64,000 nt of DNA from Ceratopteris richardii (GCA_020310875.1 CM035407.1:74119404-74183403), one strand, 5' to 3'. Shown: positions 35,471 to 47,167, counted from the stretch's first letter. A program made the numbers and translations. The notes: a model not told the origin generated them from the letters alone.

Positions 35471-36912
35471 AGTCAGAAGCCTACACATTTGGCTTGAAGG
35501 ATACATTAAAAGTCCATACATATATGGAGAAGCATAGGAACACATGCTAGTGGTTAATTACCACTTTACCTCATTGTAAAAGTCACATTTGACTTTGAAT
35601 CTTTGTAAACACCTACCAAAAGGAATTCGTGGAAAAAAGTTAGCTTTGATTGAAGGAATATCTTATAGGAGCTTGATCATAGGGAGCCAAAAGTTTGAAT
35701 TTGAATTCAAATTTTTACCCAATCACTATAAAAGTGTTCATGAAAAAGTCACGGTCAGAACTCAATATCTCCGAGCTTCTCATTACCATTTCTGAGTGTG
35801 TGTGAGGCCTTCACTCTAGCCCACACCTATCTAAAGCATTTGGCAATGATCTTCATGTCAATGGTATTGTATACAAGTGTTCATTAATACATATTTTCAC
35901 ATTGTTCATTTCTGAGTTCTCTGTCATACTACTTGAAAGTCTGTCAACTTGTGAAGTGCATATCAAAGTCATTTACTCACCACATTCAACGCTCTATAGC
36001 TTGTTGGAACCACCTCAACGTTATCTACATGCTATAAAAGTTTGAAGAGATTCTATTCATCCATTTTAGAGAAAAGCTCATCGAGGTGATCAGTGGTCAA
36101 AGTCTGCAACAGTCCTAAAAAATCGAGGGTAAAGGTTTACTTGCTAAATTGATTTCTCTTAGCATAGTTAATCTTTTTATATCATTACACTTGGAATAGT
36201 TAGCTTACTAAGCTAATTAGATACTCCTAAAAGGAAGTTTTCCAATTCCTACTCTGTTCGTCATACTGAGCAAAAGATCCAGCAGGTGTCAAGGCAAAAA
36301 TAGAAAGTTTTCTTGAGATCTTGAAGTCCAAAGTTATCTGTCTTGATTCAATCTTTACACACATCATTTCCAAAGTACATATACCATTTTTTTGGTGTCA
36401 TTGGAAAGCTAAGGAGGTCTACGTATCAACTCTAAAGCATTCAAGGGCTGGTACAAAGAAATATTTGGCAGTACCTACTCAATCTCTTGGAGTATCCATC
36501 TATCTTTCACAAGAGTGGTATGAGAGCAAACTAAGGTAAAATGGGAGATGGTTTTCCTTCATTTATTGATAAATTGGATAGGAACAACTATGAGGCATGG
36601 TATCTAAGGATGAAGACATACCTACAAGGAAGGAGTCTCTATGGATACATATCAGGAGATGAGGAATTTCGCTAATTCAAAACAAGAGGATTGCCAACAA
36701 AGTAAGAACATGAAAAGCTCAACACATGGTGAGCTAAGGATGCATTAGCAAGGTCTTATTTACTCAACTCCATCTTTGATTTTCTTTTGCCACACATTAG
36801 GAACTATAAGACATCCCAAGAGACTTGGGAAACCTTGTCATCTTATTTTTCTTCCAACACAAGGGCTAGAAAAAATCAGTTGTGGATTGAATTCACCACA
36901 TTAAGGAAATTG
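35455..36912 (+). mobile_element. Truncated copia (LTR, primer site, gag start)
   Basis: It interrupts the minus-strand gypsy 3 gag. The sequence from about 35455 to 36509 has no coding signal and is probably the 5' LTR. A mutated primer-binding site (TGGTATGAGAGC, one change) is at 36516-36527. Gag starts at 36541 (MGDGFPSFIDKLDRNNYEAW) and shows YLQGRSLYGYISGDEE, SSNTRARKNQLWIEF and TTLRK, with stops. It is cut off at about 36912, where gypsy gag resumes on the other strand. LTR limits are approximate. Confidence 0.65.
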
Positions 36913-37142
36913 GTAATTCTTAACAGCAATCTTGGAATGTGTGCCATCTGATTCGACAAAGACAATAGCTTTGGCTAGCCTCATAAGATTATCTTCATCA
37001 ATTTGCATTTTCTGGAGTACTTCCTCACATTGTCAGATCTCGTTTTGACTGCCTCGAAGTTCGTGCTAAAGGAGCTTAAGTTGTTGCTCGAGTGTTACCT
37101 TCGATAGAGGTGACTCACTGAAATCCTCCATGGTGTTCGTAG
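36913..37142 (-). pseudogene. Gypsy 3 gag, N-terminal part
   Basis: Minus-strand translation from the Met near 37133 reads MEDFSESPLSKVTLEQQLKL, then LQKMQIDEDNLMRLAKA and FVESDGTHSKIAVKNYQ, with two stops. Its position 670 bp after the primer-binding site and its collinearity with the gag piece at 35.4 kb support this call. By itself it has no strong family motif. Confidence 0.5.
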
Positions 37143-37314
37143 GATCCATGAGGAAGTAGAGAACAAAACCTTCTTGCTAGATATGTAAAAAATTTTTTTG
37201 ATATTGTTTGAGTTAAAATATAAAAGGAAGGGTTGTTCTTGGCAATTGAAAAAGTAAGAAAGAGATGAAAGTTGTCTTAAATATAAGAAAAGAGAACTAG
37301 AGTGACAACACAAA

Positions 37315-37381
37315 GAGATAATGTAGTGGTAAAACACTTCCCTTGCATCAGTGAGGTTTTGGGTTCAAATCCTCCCACCTT
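37315..37381 (+). repeat. tRNA-like sequence, probable SINE head
   Basis: TAGTGGTAAAACAC resembles a Pol III A box and GGTTCAAATCC (37362-37372) is a perfect B box, about 35 bp apart, as in tRNAs and tRNA-derived SINEs. A clean cloverleaf acceptor stem is not evident, so I do not call a tRNA gene. It lies between the gypsy 3 primer site and gag, in the opposite orientation. Confidence 0.5.
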
Positions 37382-37469
37382 GGTGAGTATAAAACTCCTT
37401 ATTGCCACTCATAAATTAAAATTGGTTCGTGTGTAACCAACGGTTGCCAAGGAAGCCTTGGATGCCAAA

Positions 37470-37740
37470 GATGGCAAACTAATGCCTTAGTTATGCCTTA
37501 GTTATGCCTTAGTAATGCCTTAGTTATGCCTATGTTCTATGCCTTAGTGGATGCCTTGGAGTAAGCCAAAGGACTAAACATAGGTGTAAACGTAGCTTCT
37601 GGAACTGAAACTAGAACAAGAACTAGAAACAAAAATCAAAATCGGAATTGGAATCAAAATTGAAAACGGAACCGGAATCCAAATCGGAAATGGAAACCAA
37701 AATCGGAACGGGAATCAGAATCAGAATCGAATCATGAACA
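37470..37740. repeat. Two minisatellites in gypsy 3 leader
   Basis: At 37480-37555 the 12-mer ATGCCTTAGTTA is repeated about six times with small changes. At 37603-37735 a purine-rich array of GGAATC/AAAATC hexamers follows. Both are non-coding. Confidence 0.85.
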
Positions 37741-37810
37741 GAGAATAGTGAAAGAAAGATCAATTGCCAAAACGAACAGAAACAAACCCCTCTATAGTGA
37801 CGCATGCAAG

Positions 37811-37822
37811 GCTCTGATACCA
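37811..37822 (-). other. Primer-binding site of gypsy 3
   Basis: GCTCTGATACCA on the + strand is the exact reverse complement of TGGTATCAGAGC, complementary to initiator tRNA-Met. One base separates it from the inner end of the LTR. It fixes the element on the minus strand. Confidence 0.85.
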
Positions 37823-37823
37823 T

Positions 37824-38299
37824 TGTTAACCAGGAGCTTTCTCACATGCACACAGAGGTTATGGATGTAGAAAACACATAGAAAAGTAGACATGCCAGGA
37901 GACGAGATAGAACGCACTATTGGGTGCAATCTCCCCATGCACTCTGTTTTGACAATCCACAGAGTGCATGTATTTATAGGAATTTTTTATTATGTCGAAA
38001 TAGTGGTTACATGAGAGCGGCTTTAAAAAGCATGCATGAAAGTTAAGCTTGGTAACTTTTGTAGAAATTCTTTGCTTTCAATATTAGAAATTGCAGTCTA
38101 CAATGACCCTTATTCTAACCACTAATTTTCTAACTATTTCTAACAGTAGAACCTTCTACGTGGGTTTATTTACAAACTAAATTATAAGTCGGATTATTGA
38201 TGTCCACCCTTTCACGCGTTTCACACCCTCATGAACCTTGAGCTACTATATCAAAAACACCAAAACACATTAATACATTAATAAATTAACACTCCAACA
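37824..38299 (-). repeat. 5' LTR of gypsy 3 (476 bp)
   Basis: Bounded by TGTTAAC at 37824 and CCAACA ending at 38299, so on the minus strand it reads TGTTGG...AACA with the TG/CA ends of an LTR. The adjacent primer-binding site confirms the inner boundary. No second LTR is in the window, so LTR divergence cannot be measured. Confidence 0.8.
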
Positions 38300-38589
38300 A
38301 TGCCTTGTTCAACACACTCCGTAATTTATAACATCAATAAAAGTATTAAATGCTTTTATGTGATTAGTTGTGATGAGGTTAATGAATGTGCAAGAAGCAC
38401 AATGACTAGAATGACATCCATACATATTCACTTTCATTGAAAAGTGGATATTGTTAAAAATCTATTTTCCACGAGATGATTTGGATTCTAAATTGATTTG
38501 CATTCATATAGATGATCATTATATGCATGGATATGTCCCCATGTCATAATCCATCCAAGAGAATGAATGAGTATGATTAATTATAAGGA
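38300..38589. other. No gene; junction between gypsy 3 and CACTA 2
   Basis: AT-rich, without coding signal or repeat words. Transposase homology of element 2 stops at about 38607 just beside it. Confidence 0.5.
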
Positions 38590-40841
38590 TTAATATGTCT
38601 TGTCATTTTCAATCATAAAGCGCTCTAAGAAGAACATCCATCGACTATGGACAGTTCCTGCTATTGCAACTTCATTTACTACATGAACCAGTAAATGAAG
38701 TTGAATAGTGAGAATACTTGTGGGAAAGTATTTCTCTACCATACAAACAGCCTCGATAGCATTGAGTTTCGCACTCTCTATGCTATCTCTATTTATCTCT
38801 TTAGAAGATATCCACTGTACTAAAGAACTAATTTTATAAATGTTTTTTCGTACATCCTCTGAAAGACAATCTTTTAGGGCTACAGGAAGCACAAACTGTA
38901 AAAACTTGTGCCAATCATGAGACTTGAGTCCTGCAAGATCGTCGTTTCGTGTGAAAGCAGTCTTTAGACATCTCATGCATCCAATAGGTGTACGAAACTC
39001 TGAAATTGTTTTCTTCGCTAGTTGCTCTTCCATCCTGCGAAGCACCCAAGGAGCTCTTGGTAACGATACTGTTCCGTTGGGCTTAGTAATTGCCCACAGC
39101 TTTCGCATACAACCTTGCTCTTCTAGGTCGTCCCTTTGTGCTTTGCTTTCTTTCTTTCCGATCAAAGTTTTCCAAAGCATCTCTCCCACATTCTTGAAAA
39201 TATGCATCGGGTCTACCAAATGATTGATCACCAATTCACTCCAATAAGGGAGTTCATGAAAAATGGACAACCGTTTCATGCCAGCAACTAGATTTTCTGA
39301 ATCCCACAGTTGTTTCCAATTGCTAGCTTTCATTTGGTATTGCACTTGTCGACCAATTTGTTCTTCACGTAAAACATGCCCATCAGGCAAATATCTATGA
39401 TGTCCTTCATAGACAGTTTTACGTAGTGCTTTGGAATAGCATGCTTCGAGTCGTGGTCCGCATAAAGGACAAGCATGGTAACCCAAAATTGATAAACCTG
39501 AACATTCACCATAACCAGGCCAATCATGCATTGTCCACATAAGTATGCCTTTCACTCGCACGTCTCGTCTTCTTATAGGTTGAGACATATCACGCAAAGT
39601 GATCCCATCCCATAAAATGCGTAGTTCTTCTACAAGTGGTGCAAGATATACATCCATATTTTTTACCTTATACTTACCTGGTACAATAAGAGCTAATAAT
39701 AAATGACCTTTCTTTGTGGCCAACCATGGCGGGATATTATAATTGACCAAACATACAGGCCATGTGCTCCATGAAGAACTGCGTAATCCAAATGGATTCA
39801 CTCCATCCATAGCTAGGCCTAGACGTATGGACCGAGGCTCACTAGCAAACTCTCGCCACTTACTATCTATGTGCTTCCAAGAGTCAGCTGGCACTTGCAT
39901 TACATTATCTGTAGACCTGCTCTTTGTATGCCATGACATTAACTCAGCTAGAGATTTGCATCTAAACATGTTCTTAATTCGTGGAATGATAGGAAAGTGG
40001 CGAAGAACCTTTGCGGGGATTGCTTCGCCTATAACGTCTTCTCTAAATCTATTTGCTCCACACTTTGGACATACGTGGAGATGCTCATACTCATTCCGAA
40101 AGAGAATGCAATCATTCGGACATGCATGAATTTTTGTATAATCAATTCCAATGGACTGTAAAAGTTTTTTTGCATCTCCACGTGTTCGAGGCATTTCATT
40201 GCCCTCTCGTAAAATTTGATCTTTAAGAAGCCTGCAATAAGCAATTAAAATGATATTAGTAAATGAAGTTATTGTGATACAACAATGAAAGCCAATTTGT
40301 TCTCCACTTACCTGAACAATTCAGTGACACTACTATCTGACCATCCATAAATGGATTGCAGATTGAGCATCGCGAGTGAAGCACGTAGTACAGATATCTT
40401 TGCTCCACCGTAAAGTGGTAAACGAGCTAATCTTCGCATGTTTTCATATTCTTCATCAACTTCTGATAGTGGAATTTCTGTTGTGTCCATGAAACTCTCG
40501 TCGACACCTTCTTCACCATCATGGTCTTCGTCTATCTCATAAAAAGCTTCAAGCATCTCTTCCATATGTTCATTCTGTGTAATATTATTAGTGCTTGCTT
40601 CTACGTCTAAGTGCTTTTTTGCTCTCTTTTGTCCGCAAGATGTTACCGGTGCAATGTCGTTTGGATCCATCGGCTCACGTGGGGGACCATGCGAATGATA
40701 GCGTAGGTTTTCCAGTCAACTCCTATCAAAGGATCCATAGTCTCTAACATGTGCAGTACAAATCCGTCCTTTCCGATAAATTTGATACTTGCACTGTGTG
40801 CAAGGACATGCCATTCTCTCTTTAGGATCCAAAGAAGCCAT
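38590..40841 (-). pseudogene. CACTA tnp2 transposase, element 2 (3'-truncated)
   Basis: Two exons: 40841-40312 and 40231-38590, with an 80-bp intron (GTAAGT...TTGCAG). Exon 1 starts MASLDPKERMACPCTQCKY, a Transpos_assoc zinc region (CPC-x2-C, then HVRDYGSF), has one TGA at about 40716, an acidic stretch, and LASLAMLNLQSIYGWSDSS-like ASLAMLNLQSIYGWSDSS. Exon 2 is open for over 530 codons: KIHACPNDCILFRNEYEHL, CPKCGANRF, KVLRHFPIIPRIKNMFRC, LAMDGVNPFG, VNYNIPPWLATKKGHL, ECSGLSILGYHACPLCG, LVDPMHIFKNVGEMLWKTL, DWHKFLQFVLPVAL, FPTSILTIQLHLLVHVV and HSRWMFFLERFM. Homology then stops, so the rest of the DUF4218-like region and the C-terminus are lost. It is much better preserved than element 1 and is a good guide to that gene's original splice sites. 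Confidence 0.92.
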
Positions 40842-40849
40842 CTGCTACA

Positions 40850-41650
40850 ATATGGATATTTTAGAACATTTTAGAACATTTCTTTTTTTATTAAACCTAA
40901 AAATCTAACTCTTAAAGACCTAAATACTTAAATACCTAAAAAAACTTAAAATCCTAGTTTTAAAATCGTAATCTATATAGCTATCCTATTTTATCTATAT
41001 ATTCGGATTTTTTCTTGATTTTTTCTATATACCTATCTATATATGTGTATATGTATATATATGTGAATATAGATAGGTATATAAGTATGTGTGTTTGTGT
41101 ATTTATATATTTAATCATATATTCAGATTTTTTCTTTACTTAATTATATTTAATTATATATATTTAATTAAATAATTTAAAACACTAGTTCTTTTTATAT
41201 TTATTTATGTACATAATTATCTTATTTTATATATATATTTATTTATATATTCAGATTTTTTTTCTTACGTAATCCTATTTTTATATATTTAATCTTATAT
41301 ATTTAATTTTATATATTTAATTATATATATTTAATTAAATTATTTAAAACACTAGTTCTTTTTATATTTATTTATGTATATAATTATCTTATTATTTATA
41401 TATATTTATTTATATATTCATATTTTTCTTCCTATTTTTATATATTTAATTTTATATATTTAATTATAAATATTTAATTAAATTATTTAAAACACTAGTT
41501 CTTTTTATATTTATTTATGTATATAACTATCTTATTTTATATATATATTTATTTATATATTCAGATTTTTCTTCCGTACGTAATCCTATTTTTATATATT
41601 TAATTTTATATATTTAATTATATATATTTAATTAAACCCTAATCTTAAAA
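40850..41650. repeat. AT-rich direct repeats in CACTA 2
   Basis: AAAACACTAGTTCTTTTTAT, followed by TTTATTTATGTA and an ATTCAGATTTTT segment, occurs three times, near 41180, 41347 and 41490. The spacing is about 167 and 143 bp. The rest is TATTTAATTA-type DNA without genes. Confidence 0.8.
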
Positions 41651-41739
41651 TTCTATGTATATTTTTGTATGCATGTGTATCTACATGTATGTATGTATTG
41701 TATGTATATGTGTGTTTGTGTATATATGTAATCTACGTA

Positions 41740-41935
41740 TTAAAATCCTAAAACCCTAATCAGAAAGACTTAGACTTAAATCTGAAATACTAAACCCTAA
41801 AACCTTAATCTTAAATATCTAGACCTAAAACCCTAAAACCCTAATCTTAAATATTTAACCCTAAAACCCTAATCCTATTTAAAACCCTAAAACTCTAATC
41901 TTAAATATTTAACCCTAAAACCCTAATCCTATTTT
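41740..41935. repeat. Telomere-like CCCTAAA-rich stretch
   Basis: Many words such as AAACCCTAAAACCCTAATC recur in a looser unit with TCTTAAATATTTAACCC. The match to the plant telomere unit CCCTAAA is degenerate and mixed with other sequence, so it is an interstitial, probably chance or transposon-derived, repeat. Confidence 0.6.
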
Positions 41936-41969
41936 TGTATATTTGATGTAAAACAAAAACTTCAAAATA

Positions 41970-42626
41970 AAAATAGGATTATATGTGTGTATGTATGCAT
42001 GTGTGTATATATGTGTGTGTATGTATGCATGTGTACATGTGTGTGTGTATGTATACATGTGTATACATGTGTGTGTATGTGTATGTGTGTGTATGTAGGC
42101 ATGCATGTGTGTGCATGTGTGTGTACGTGTGTGTATGTATGCATGCATGTATGTGTATGTGTGTGTATGTGTATGCATGCGTATACATGTGTGTGTATGT
42201 ATACATGCATGTGTGTATATGTATGCATGTGTGTATATATGTGTGTATGCATGCATGCCGGTATATGTGTGTGTATGTATGCATGCATGTGTGTATATGT
42301 GTGTATATATGCGTGTGTGTATGTATGTGTGTATATGTGTGTGTGTGTGTATGTGTATGTATGCATATGTGTATATATGTGTGTGTATGTATGTGTGCAT
42401 GCATGTGTGTGTATGTATGCATGTGTGTAAATCTATGTGTGTGTGTATGCATGCATATGTGTATATGTGTGTGTGTATGTAAGTATGCATGTGTGTATAG
42501 GTGTGTGTATGTAAGCATGCATGTGTGTATAGGTGTGTGTATGTAAGCATGCATGTATGTACATGTATGTGTGTATGTATGCATGTGTAAATTAATGTGT
42601 ATCTTCCTTTCTCTTCTCTCTCTCTT

Positions 42627-42683
<57 letters not shown>

Positions 42684-42698
42684 TTCTCTCTCTATCAA
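41970..42698. repeat. TG-rich satellite and (CT)n tract
   Basis: From 41970 to 42595 there are GTGTGTATGTATGCATG-type words without a strict period. From 42605 to 42690 there is a (CT)n run with T interruptions. Low-complexity Cys/Val/Met and His/Thr frames here are artefacts. Confidence 0.9.
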
Positions 42699-42721
42699 TA
42701 GCCAATAAAAGAATCACTTAC

Positions 42722-42808
42722 AAGTATATCTCTTTTTGAATTGTTGTCGTCAAAGCGTAATGTAGGTCGTCTCTCGTCCAATTCCAAACAATCGACGCCA
42801 ACGAACTT
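42722..42808 (-). pseudogene. Small exon in CACTA 2 leader
   Basis: An 87-bp minus-strand segment bounded by ATTATGCAG before and GTAAGT after. It is open in the frame KFVGVDCLELDERRPTLRF, ending NNSKRDIL. Both splice signals are good and the length is a multiple of three. It sits between the terminus and tnp2, where the first exons of a second transposon gene would be. I do not recognise the protein. Confidence 0.4.
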
Positions 42809-43049
42809 CTGCATAATCAACGAAAAGAGAAATTAGAAACCCTAAAGCATAGAGAAACACAAATGCTAACAGTACGTGCAGCACTTACAAATATGTGAGA
42901 GCTAAGCTGAGAGAGAGTGTGTGTGTAGAGAGAGAGATCCGTGTGTGTGTGTGTGCACAAGACAATGCAGGTTCGCACGCGCAAGTTCGACAGTAGACTG
43001 ACAGTACACAAACACGCGCAGAAATGTGAAGTTTTGTTCTCGAGTTCGC

Positions 43050-43311
43050 GGTATGTTTAAAAATTCGCCGCCGGTATAGACGTCGGTATACGCGTCGGTA
43101 GTTGCCAGTAATTTACCGATGCTCATACCGATGCTCATACCAACGCCTATACCGGCGGCGGCGGGCCACACCGACGATTCGTTTAAAACGGTCATACTGA
43201 CGGTCACTTGACCGTCGGTATCTTTTAGTGAGATTTTCCGAGGTTCTTACCGACGCCGACTATGACCGTCGGTATATGCAGCGTCGGTATGCCCCTTATA
43301 TGTTGTAGTGA
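43050..43311. repeat. Terminal region of CACTA element 2
   Basis: Dense CCGACG/CGTCGGT words in both orientations (for example GACGTCGGTATACGCGTCGG, TACCGATGCTCATACCG, ACCGTCGGTATATGC). They lead to GCCCCTTATATGTTGTAGTG at 43311. Read in reverse, the end is CACTACAACATATAAGG, a canonical CACTA terminus. Subterminal repeats of this sort bind the TnpA protein in known En/Spm elements. Confidence 0.85.
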
Positions 43312-44613
43312 CTTTGTGCACAATAACTTTCAATAATTTTAGAGATCATTTGATAGGTCAAAGAATGTTTGCGCATGAAAGTGCAGCCTCTAGAAATTAT
43401 GAAACAACCAAAGACCATGTCACCTAGAGGTGATTGGTTCTCTTACCTCATTTACTCAATTCGGATGCTTTTTCTTTCTAAGATTTGCTAAAGACATCAG
43501 ATGGTGCATAGAAAATATCAAAATGAAAAGTATCTCCACTTAGGATATATAAAGAAAGGAGTAAAAGTTAGCTTCTACAAACTTTTAAAATATTGGAGGT
43601 ATAGAGGTTGAGTATTTTGGCCATTGTGAAAGCCTCAAATGTCCAAATATTATAAAATTTATAACAATGATATAAGGTTGTAATAGCTATGCGCTATTAA
43701 AATTTGGAAGAAATCGGAAATCAATTGGTATGTCAAATGACCTATTCTTCTCAGAACAATCTCTAGCGAGGATTTGCCAAAGAGTGGTACATGTGTCTGA
43801 TGAACACATGGTTGTTTCATATTGGGAGCTCAAATTTCAAACTTTTTTCTTAGAGATAGTGATGATCAAATGGTGGTCAAAGATAAAGCAAGCTTCATCC
43901 ACTTGGAACATCTTGCATGCTATTATTGAAAAGGTGGTGATAGTTCCACTAGTTGCTATACTTTTTTCAGCACTTCACTTGGCACAATGGACTTAGTTTG
44001 AGAGAGTGGATTTGGATTTACTTTGTATGAGAGATATTTTGATCCATAGTCTGGATCATGAAGAGAATTTCTTGAGTTCATTTCATTAAAATGAGTAAAT
44101 CAAGAAAATTTACTTGAGCTTAGAGATTAAGCACTATTTTGAAAAGATTTCCATTTAATTTTTAGTATTTTTCCATAGAGATTGGGGCATATTGATTTTT
44201 CAATTTATTTTTTAGTATTTTTCCATAGTGATTTTTTCATGATTATGCCATATCACAAGTTGTCAACGGGTATTTCAAGGGTACAACAGCAAGTTTCCAA
44301 GGTCTCTATAGGTGACAAGCTGTCATAAGTTAGTGGTAAAGGTTTAGGCATAGGGAGTAGGAGGATATTTCAAGTACTTATGTTGTGCACATCTAGAATC
44401 ATTAGGCATCAAAGGGATTCCTATAGTATGCTCAAGGCAAGGACTACTATTTATTGGTGGAAATGCTAGATATGAAGCATAGAGACTAGTTGTCTACATT
44501 TCGAGCATCTAGTATTTAAGACACTTAGCATACTCTACTCTTATTATTTGGAATTAGAGATTTTGATTCCTACGTTTGTAGCTCCTTCAATATCATTGAG
44601 GACAATGATCTTT
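43312..44613. other. No recognisable gene; probable retroelement 3' region
   Basis: I find no protein family. One short frame at 43730-43996 has no homology I recognise. The stretch leads into a polypurine tract and an LTR-like start, so it is probably the non-coding 3' part of an eroded retroelement. Confidence 0.4.
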
Positions 44614-44628
44614 AGAAGGGGGAGAGGC
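44614..44628 (+). other. Polypurine tract before an LTR-like start
   Basis: AGAAGGGGGAGAGGC is directly followed by TGTTATATTCC at 44629. This is the normal arrangement of plus-strand primer and 3' LTR start in plant retrotransposons. Confidence 0.6.
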
Positions 44629-44834
44629 TGTTATATTCCACAGATGTACATGCGTGATGGAACGAGAAGTTCCTTGCTCGGGGGATAGCCAAGGCCAAAA
44701 GCTAGAGAGCTCATATGAGGTACCTACTTGTGATGGCCACATGAGTAGAGGGACCTTAGATGGAACTCTAGATGGTGACTAGGAAAGGGCTATAAATAGG
44801 CTGGGAGATGAGTCTGAGGTATATCATTCTCTAC
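44629..44834 (+). repeat. LTR fragment with TATA box
   Basis: Starts TGTTATATTCC after the polypurine tract and holds CTATAAATAGG (TATA box at about 44791). It then passes directly into gypsy pol coding sequence, so a deletion or recombination has joined an LTR to internal sequence. The right LTR boundary is not identifiable. Confidence 0.45.
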
Positions 44835-46697
44835 TTCTCACAACCTATATCAACTTTTGAGAAAAGGGCAGAAGTTTATTTGGACTAAAAAGCATAGCAA
44901 AGCTATGAAATCATTGAAAAATATACTCATTCAAGCCTCTATACTAAAAAAGGAAGATTTTAATAGCAGAAAGCCTATAATCTTAATGATAGGGACAAGT
45001 CATGTTGGTATAGGATGGGAAAATAGGGTAACATGATGAAAATGGGCATAGGTATGCAATATGATTGGAGCAAAAAAAATACATGAGAGACAAAGGAATT
45101 ACCCAAAAATCAAGAGAGAACTCTAGGGAGTTGAAATAGCTTTGAAATATGACAAAGAATACTTCATTAGAGCATATGTGATTGTGGAAGTTGACTCCTT
45201 ACCACTTCTTGGTATGATTGTTAATTTCTATGGATTGCTTATATGAAGTCAATTAATCCTGAGTTTGTTCACATTTGAGGAAAGGCGAATCCAACTGCTG
45301 ACAGTGTGAAAGGAAGAATCGTTGAAATAGAAAGAGAATTATATTCAGGTGCATATGAAGCTAATAACCTCGCATTGGAACAATTCAATGAAGCTGAGTG
45401 TGAAGGAATTTGGAAGGAGATTGGGAAATATTAAGCAATCTAGCTCCCAAGAATCATAGGTCTCAAGAAAGATTTAGAGATATTAGGAGAAAAGCCTTCA
45501 ACTTTTTCCTAAAAGATGGTTATTTATGGAGACATGCAAAAGGAAAGATTGTGAATCCTGAAAGAGTTGTAGGATCATGATTATTACAAAGGCAAGTTAC
45601 AAAAGAAATGCATGATACTATGTGGGCATGACATAAAGGGTTTTTTCAAAACCTATGAAAAGATAAGAGAATGGTATTCGTGGAAAGGAATGTATGTTGA
45701 TGTGTTAAATTATGTTTCCACCTACAAGACTTGTCAATTGCATTCGGCAGTTAAACATCATGATAGCCTACACCCCATTCATCCTTCTAGCATTCACTAC
45801 AAATGGGTGGTTGATTTAGTAATGATGCCAATAGGAGTGAATAATATGTGTTACATTGTTTTAGCTAGAGATGACTTAACCAATCATGTGAAGGAAGATC
45901 ATTAAGAACTAAATTGACTACTAATGTGTGTAAAGTTTTATTAGAGGATGTCATATGCAGATTTGGCTGTGTGGATAAGATTGTAGCAGACTGAGGAGAA
46001 TTGGATACACTGGAGGCAAGGAATTTTTTTGGCTAAACATGGGATTCGACTATCCCTTACAACTACATTCAATCCAGAGGCAAATGGAAAAATTGAACGA
46101 GGTCATGTACCAATTGTTAAAGCCCTTGCAAAAGCATGTAAGCGAAATATCTATCACTGACCACATTTTCTTTAATTTGCATTGCTGGCAGATTGCATGA
46201 CATGTACACGTATGACTCGATTTATGCTAGCTCATTTGATGTACAACCAAAATCTAGTTTTTGCAGTAGAATTACATGTCCTCTCTTGGTTTATGTTGCC
46301 TTGGGATACTAATCTATCTCGAGATAAACTTTTGTGTTTAAGAATGCAATAGTTAGAACGAGGGAAAGAACCATTACAAGAAGCAAAGGAGAAGTTGAAG
46401 GCATCAAGAATCAAAAACAAAGTTCACTCTGATAAAAGACATGGTTTATGCCAAAAGACATACAAGGAAATGATTGGGTCCCAGTATATGATAGCACATT
46501 TGATACACAATACAAAGCTACAAGAAAATTGGTGAGACATTGGTTCTGCCTGTACATTGTACATAAAGTCAATGATAATAGTATTTACATTTTAAAAGAT
46601 ATAGATAACACTATTTTTTAAGTACCTTTTGCCAAGAAAAGGGTCAAACTTTTTAAGAAGAGAGAAAATGAGGGTTATGAGTTAGTTGAAGATGTAT

Positions 46698-46700
<3 letters not shown>
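44835..46700 (+). pseudogene. Gypsy pol remnant (RNase H-integrase), related to element 1
   Basis: Collinear with the gypsy at 7.0-8.9 kb but more decayed and on the plus strand. Recognisable blocks are LYQLLRKGQKFIWTKKHSKA, SHVGIGW, KYDKEYFIRAYVIVEVDSLP, YVSTYKTCQLHSAVKHHDS, WVVDLVMMPIGVNNMCYIVL, LSLTTTFNPEANGKIERGH and KRVKLFKKRENEGYELVED. The first Asp and the Glu of the integrase triad are visible; the second Asp block reads IVAD with a stop directly after it. There are many frameshifts and stops. It ends in the palindrome at 46.64-46.85 kb. Confidence 0.88.
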
Positions 46701-46789
<89 letters not shown>

Positions 46790-46846
46790 ATACATCTTCA
46801 ACTAACTCATAACCCTCATTTTCTCTCTTCTTAAAAAGTTTGACCC
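46641..46846. repeat. Perfect 206-bp palindrome with AC-AT-GT core
   Basis: The left arm starts GGGTCAAACTTTTTAAG (coding end of the gypsy remnant) and continues through GAAGATGTATACACAC into (AT)n. The right arm is its exact reverse complement and ends AAAAAGTTTGACCC at 46846. No mismatch is visible in the roughly 55-bp unique parts of the arms. Confidence 0.9.
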
Positions 46847-47017
46847 TCATTTATATATATATATAAATAATCCTGATTAAAAGACCAATTTTTATTATGT
46901 CCAGTACGAGGAATAGTCATGTATAAAAAGAGTGATAAAATATTAAATAATGTGCATGTGCAAAAGTGTGAATAAGTGTGTGTTGATTAAAGTAAGTGTG
47001 TGTGCATGTATGGATGT

Positions 47018-47167
<150 letters not shown>

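Larger units (their letters stand above)
33316..38299 (-). mobile_element. Ty3/gypsy element 3, 5' LTR to RNase H
   Basis: On the minus strand: a 5' LTR (38299-37824), primer-binding site, gag, zinc knuckle, protease, reverse transcriptase, and the start of RNase H, cut off at the CACTA end at 33315. Integrase and the 3' LTR are missing. A truncated copia element interrupts gag at about 35.46-36.91 kb. The gag-protease-RT order and the KANVVANTLSR ending identify gypsy. It is heavily broken. Confidence 0.8.
38590..43311 (-). mobile_element. CACTA (En/Spm) element 2, 5' part
   Basis: From a canonical terminus at 43311 (reverse complement CACTACAACATATAAGG) through subterminal CCGACG repeats, a spliced leader exon at 42.7-42.8 kb, a satellite-filled middle, and a truncated tnp2 gene. 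The opposite terminus is missing. No SET-like sequence is seen here, unlike element 1. Confidence 0.8.

Noticed and set aside
37315..37381. Functional tRNA gene
   Set aside because: Boxes A and B are good, but I could not form a matching acceptor stem and anticodon arm, so a SINE head or tRNA relic is more likely.
43730..43996. 88-codon frame as a membrane or regulatory protein
   Set aside because: No family match and no splice or promoter context; it sits in non-coding DNA before an LTR-like start.
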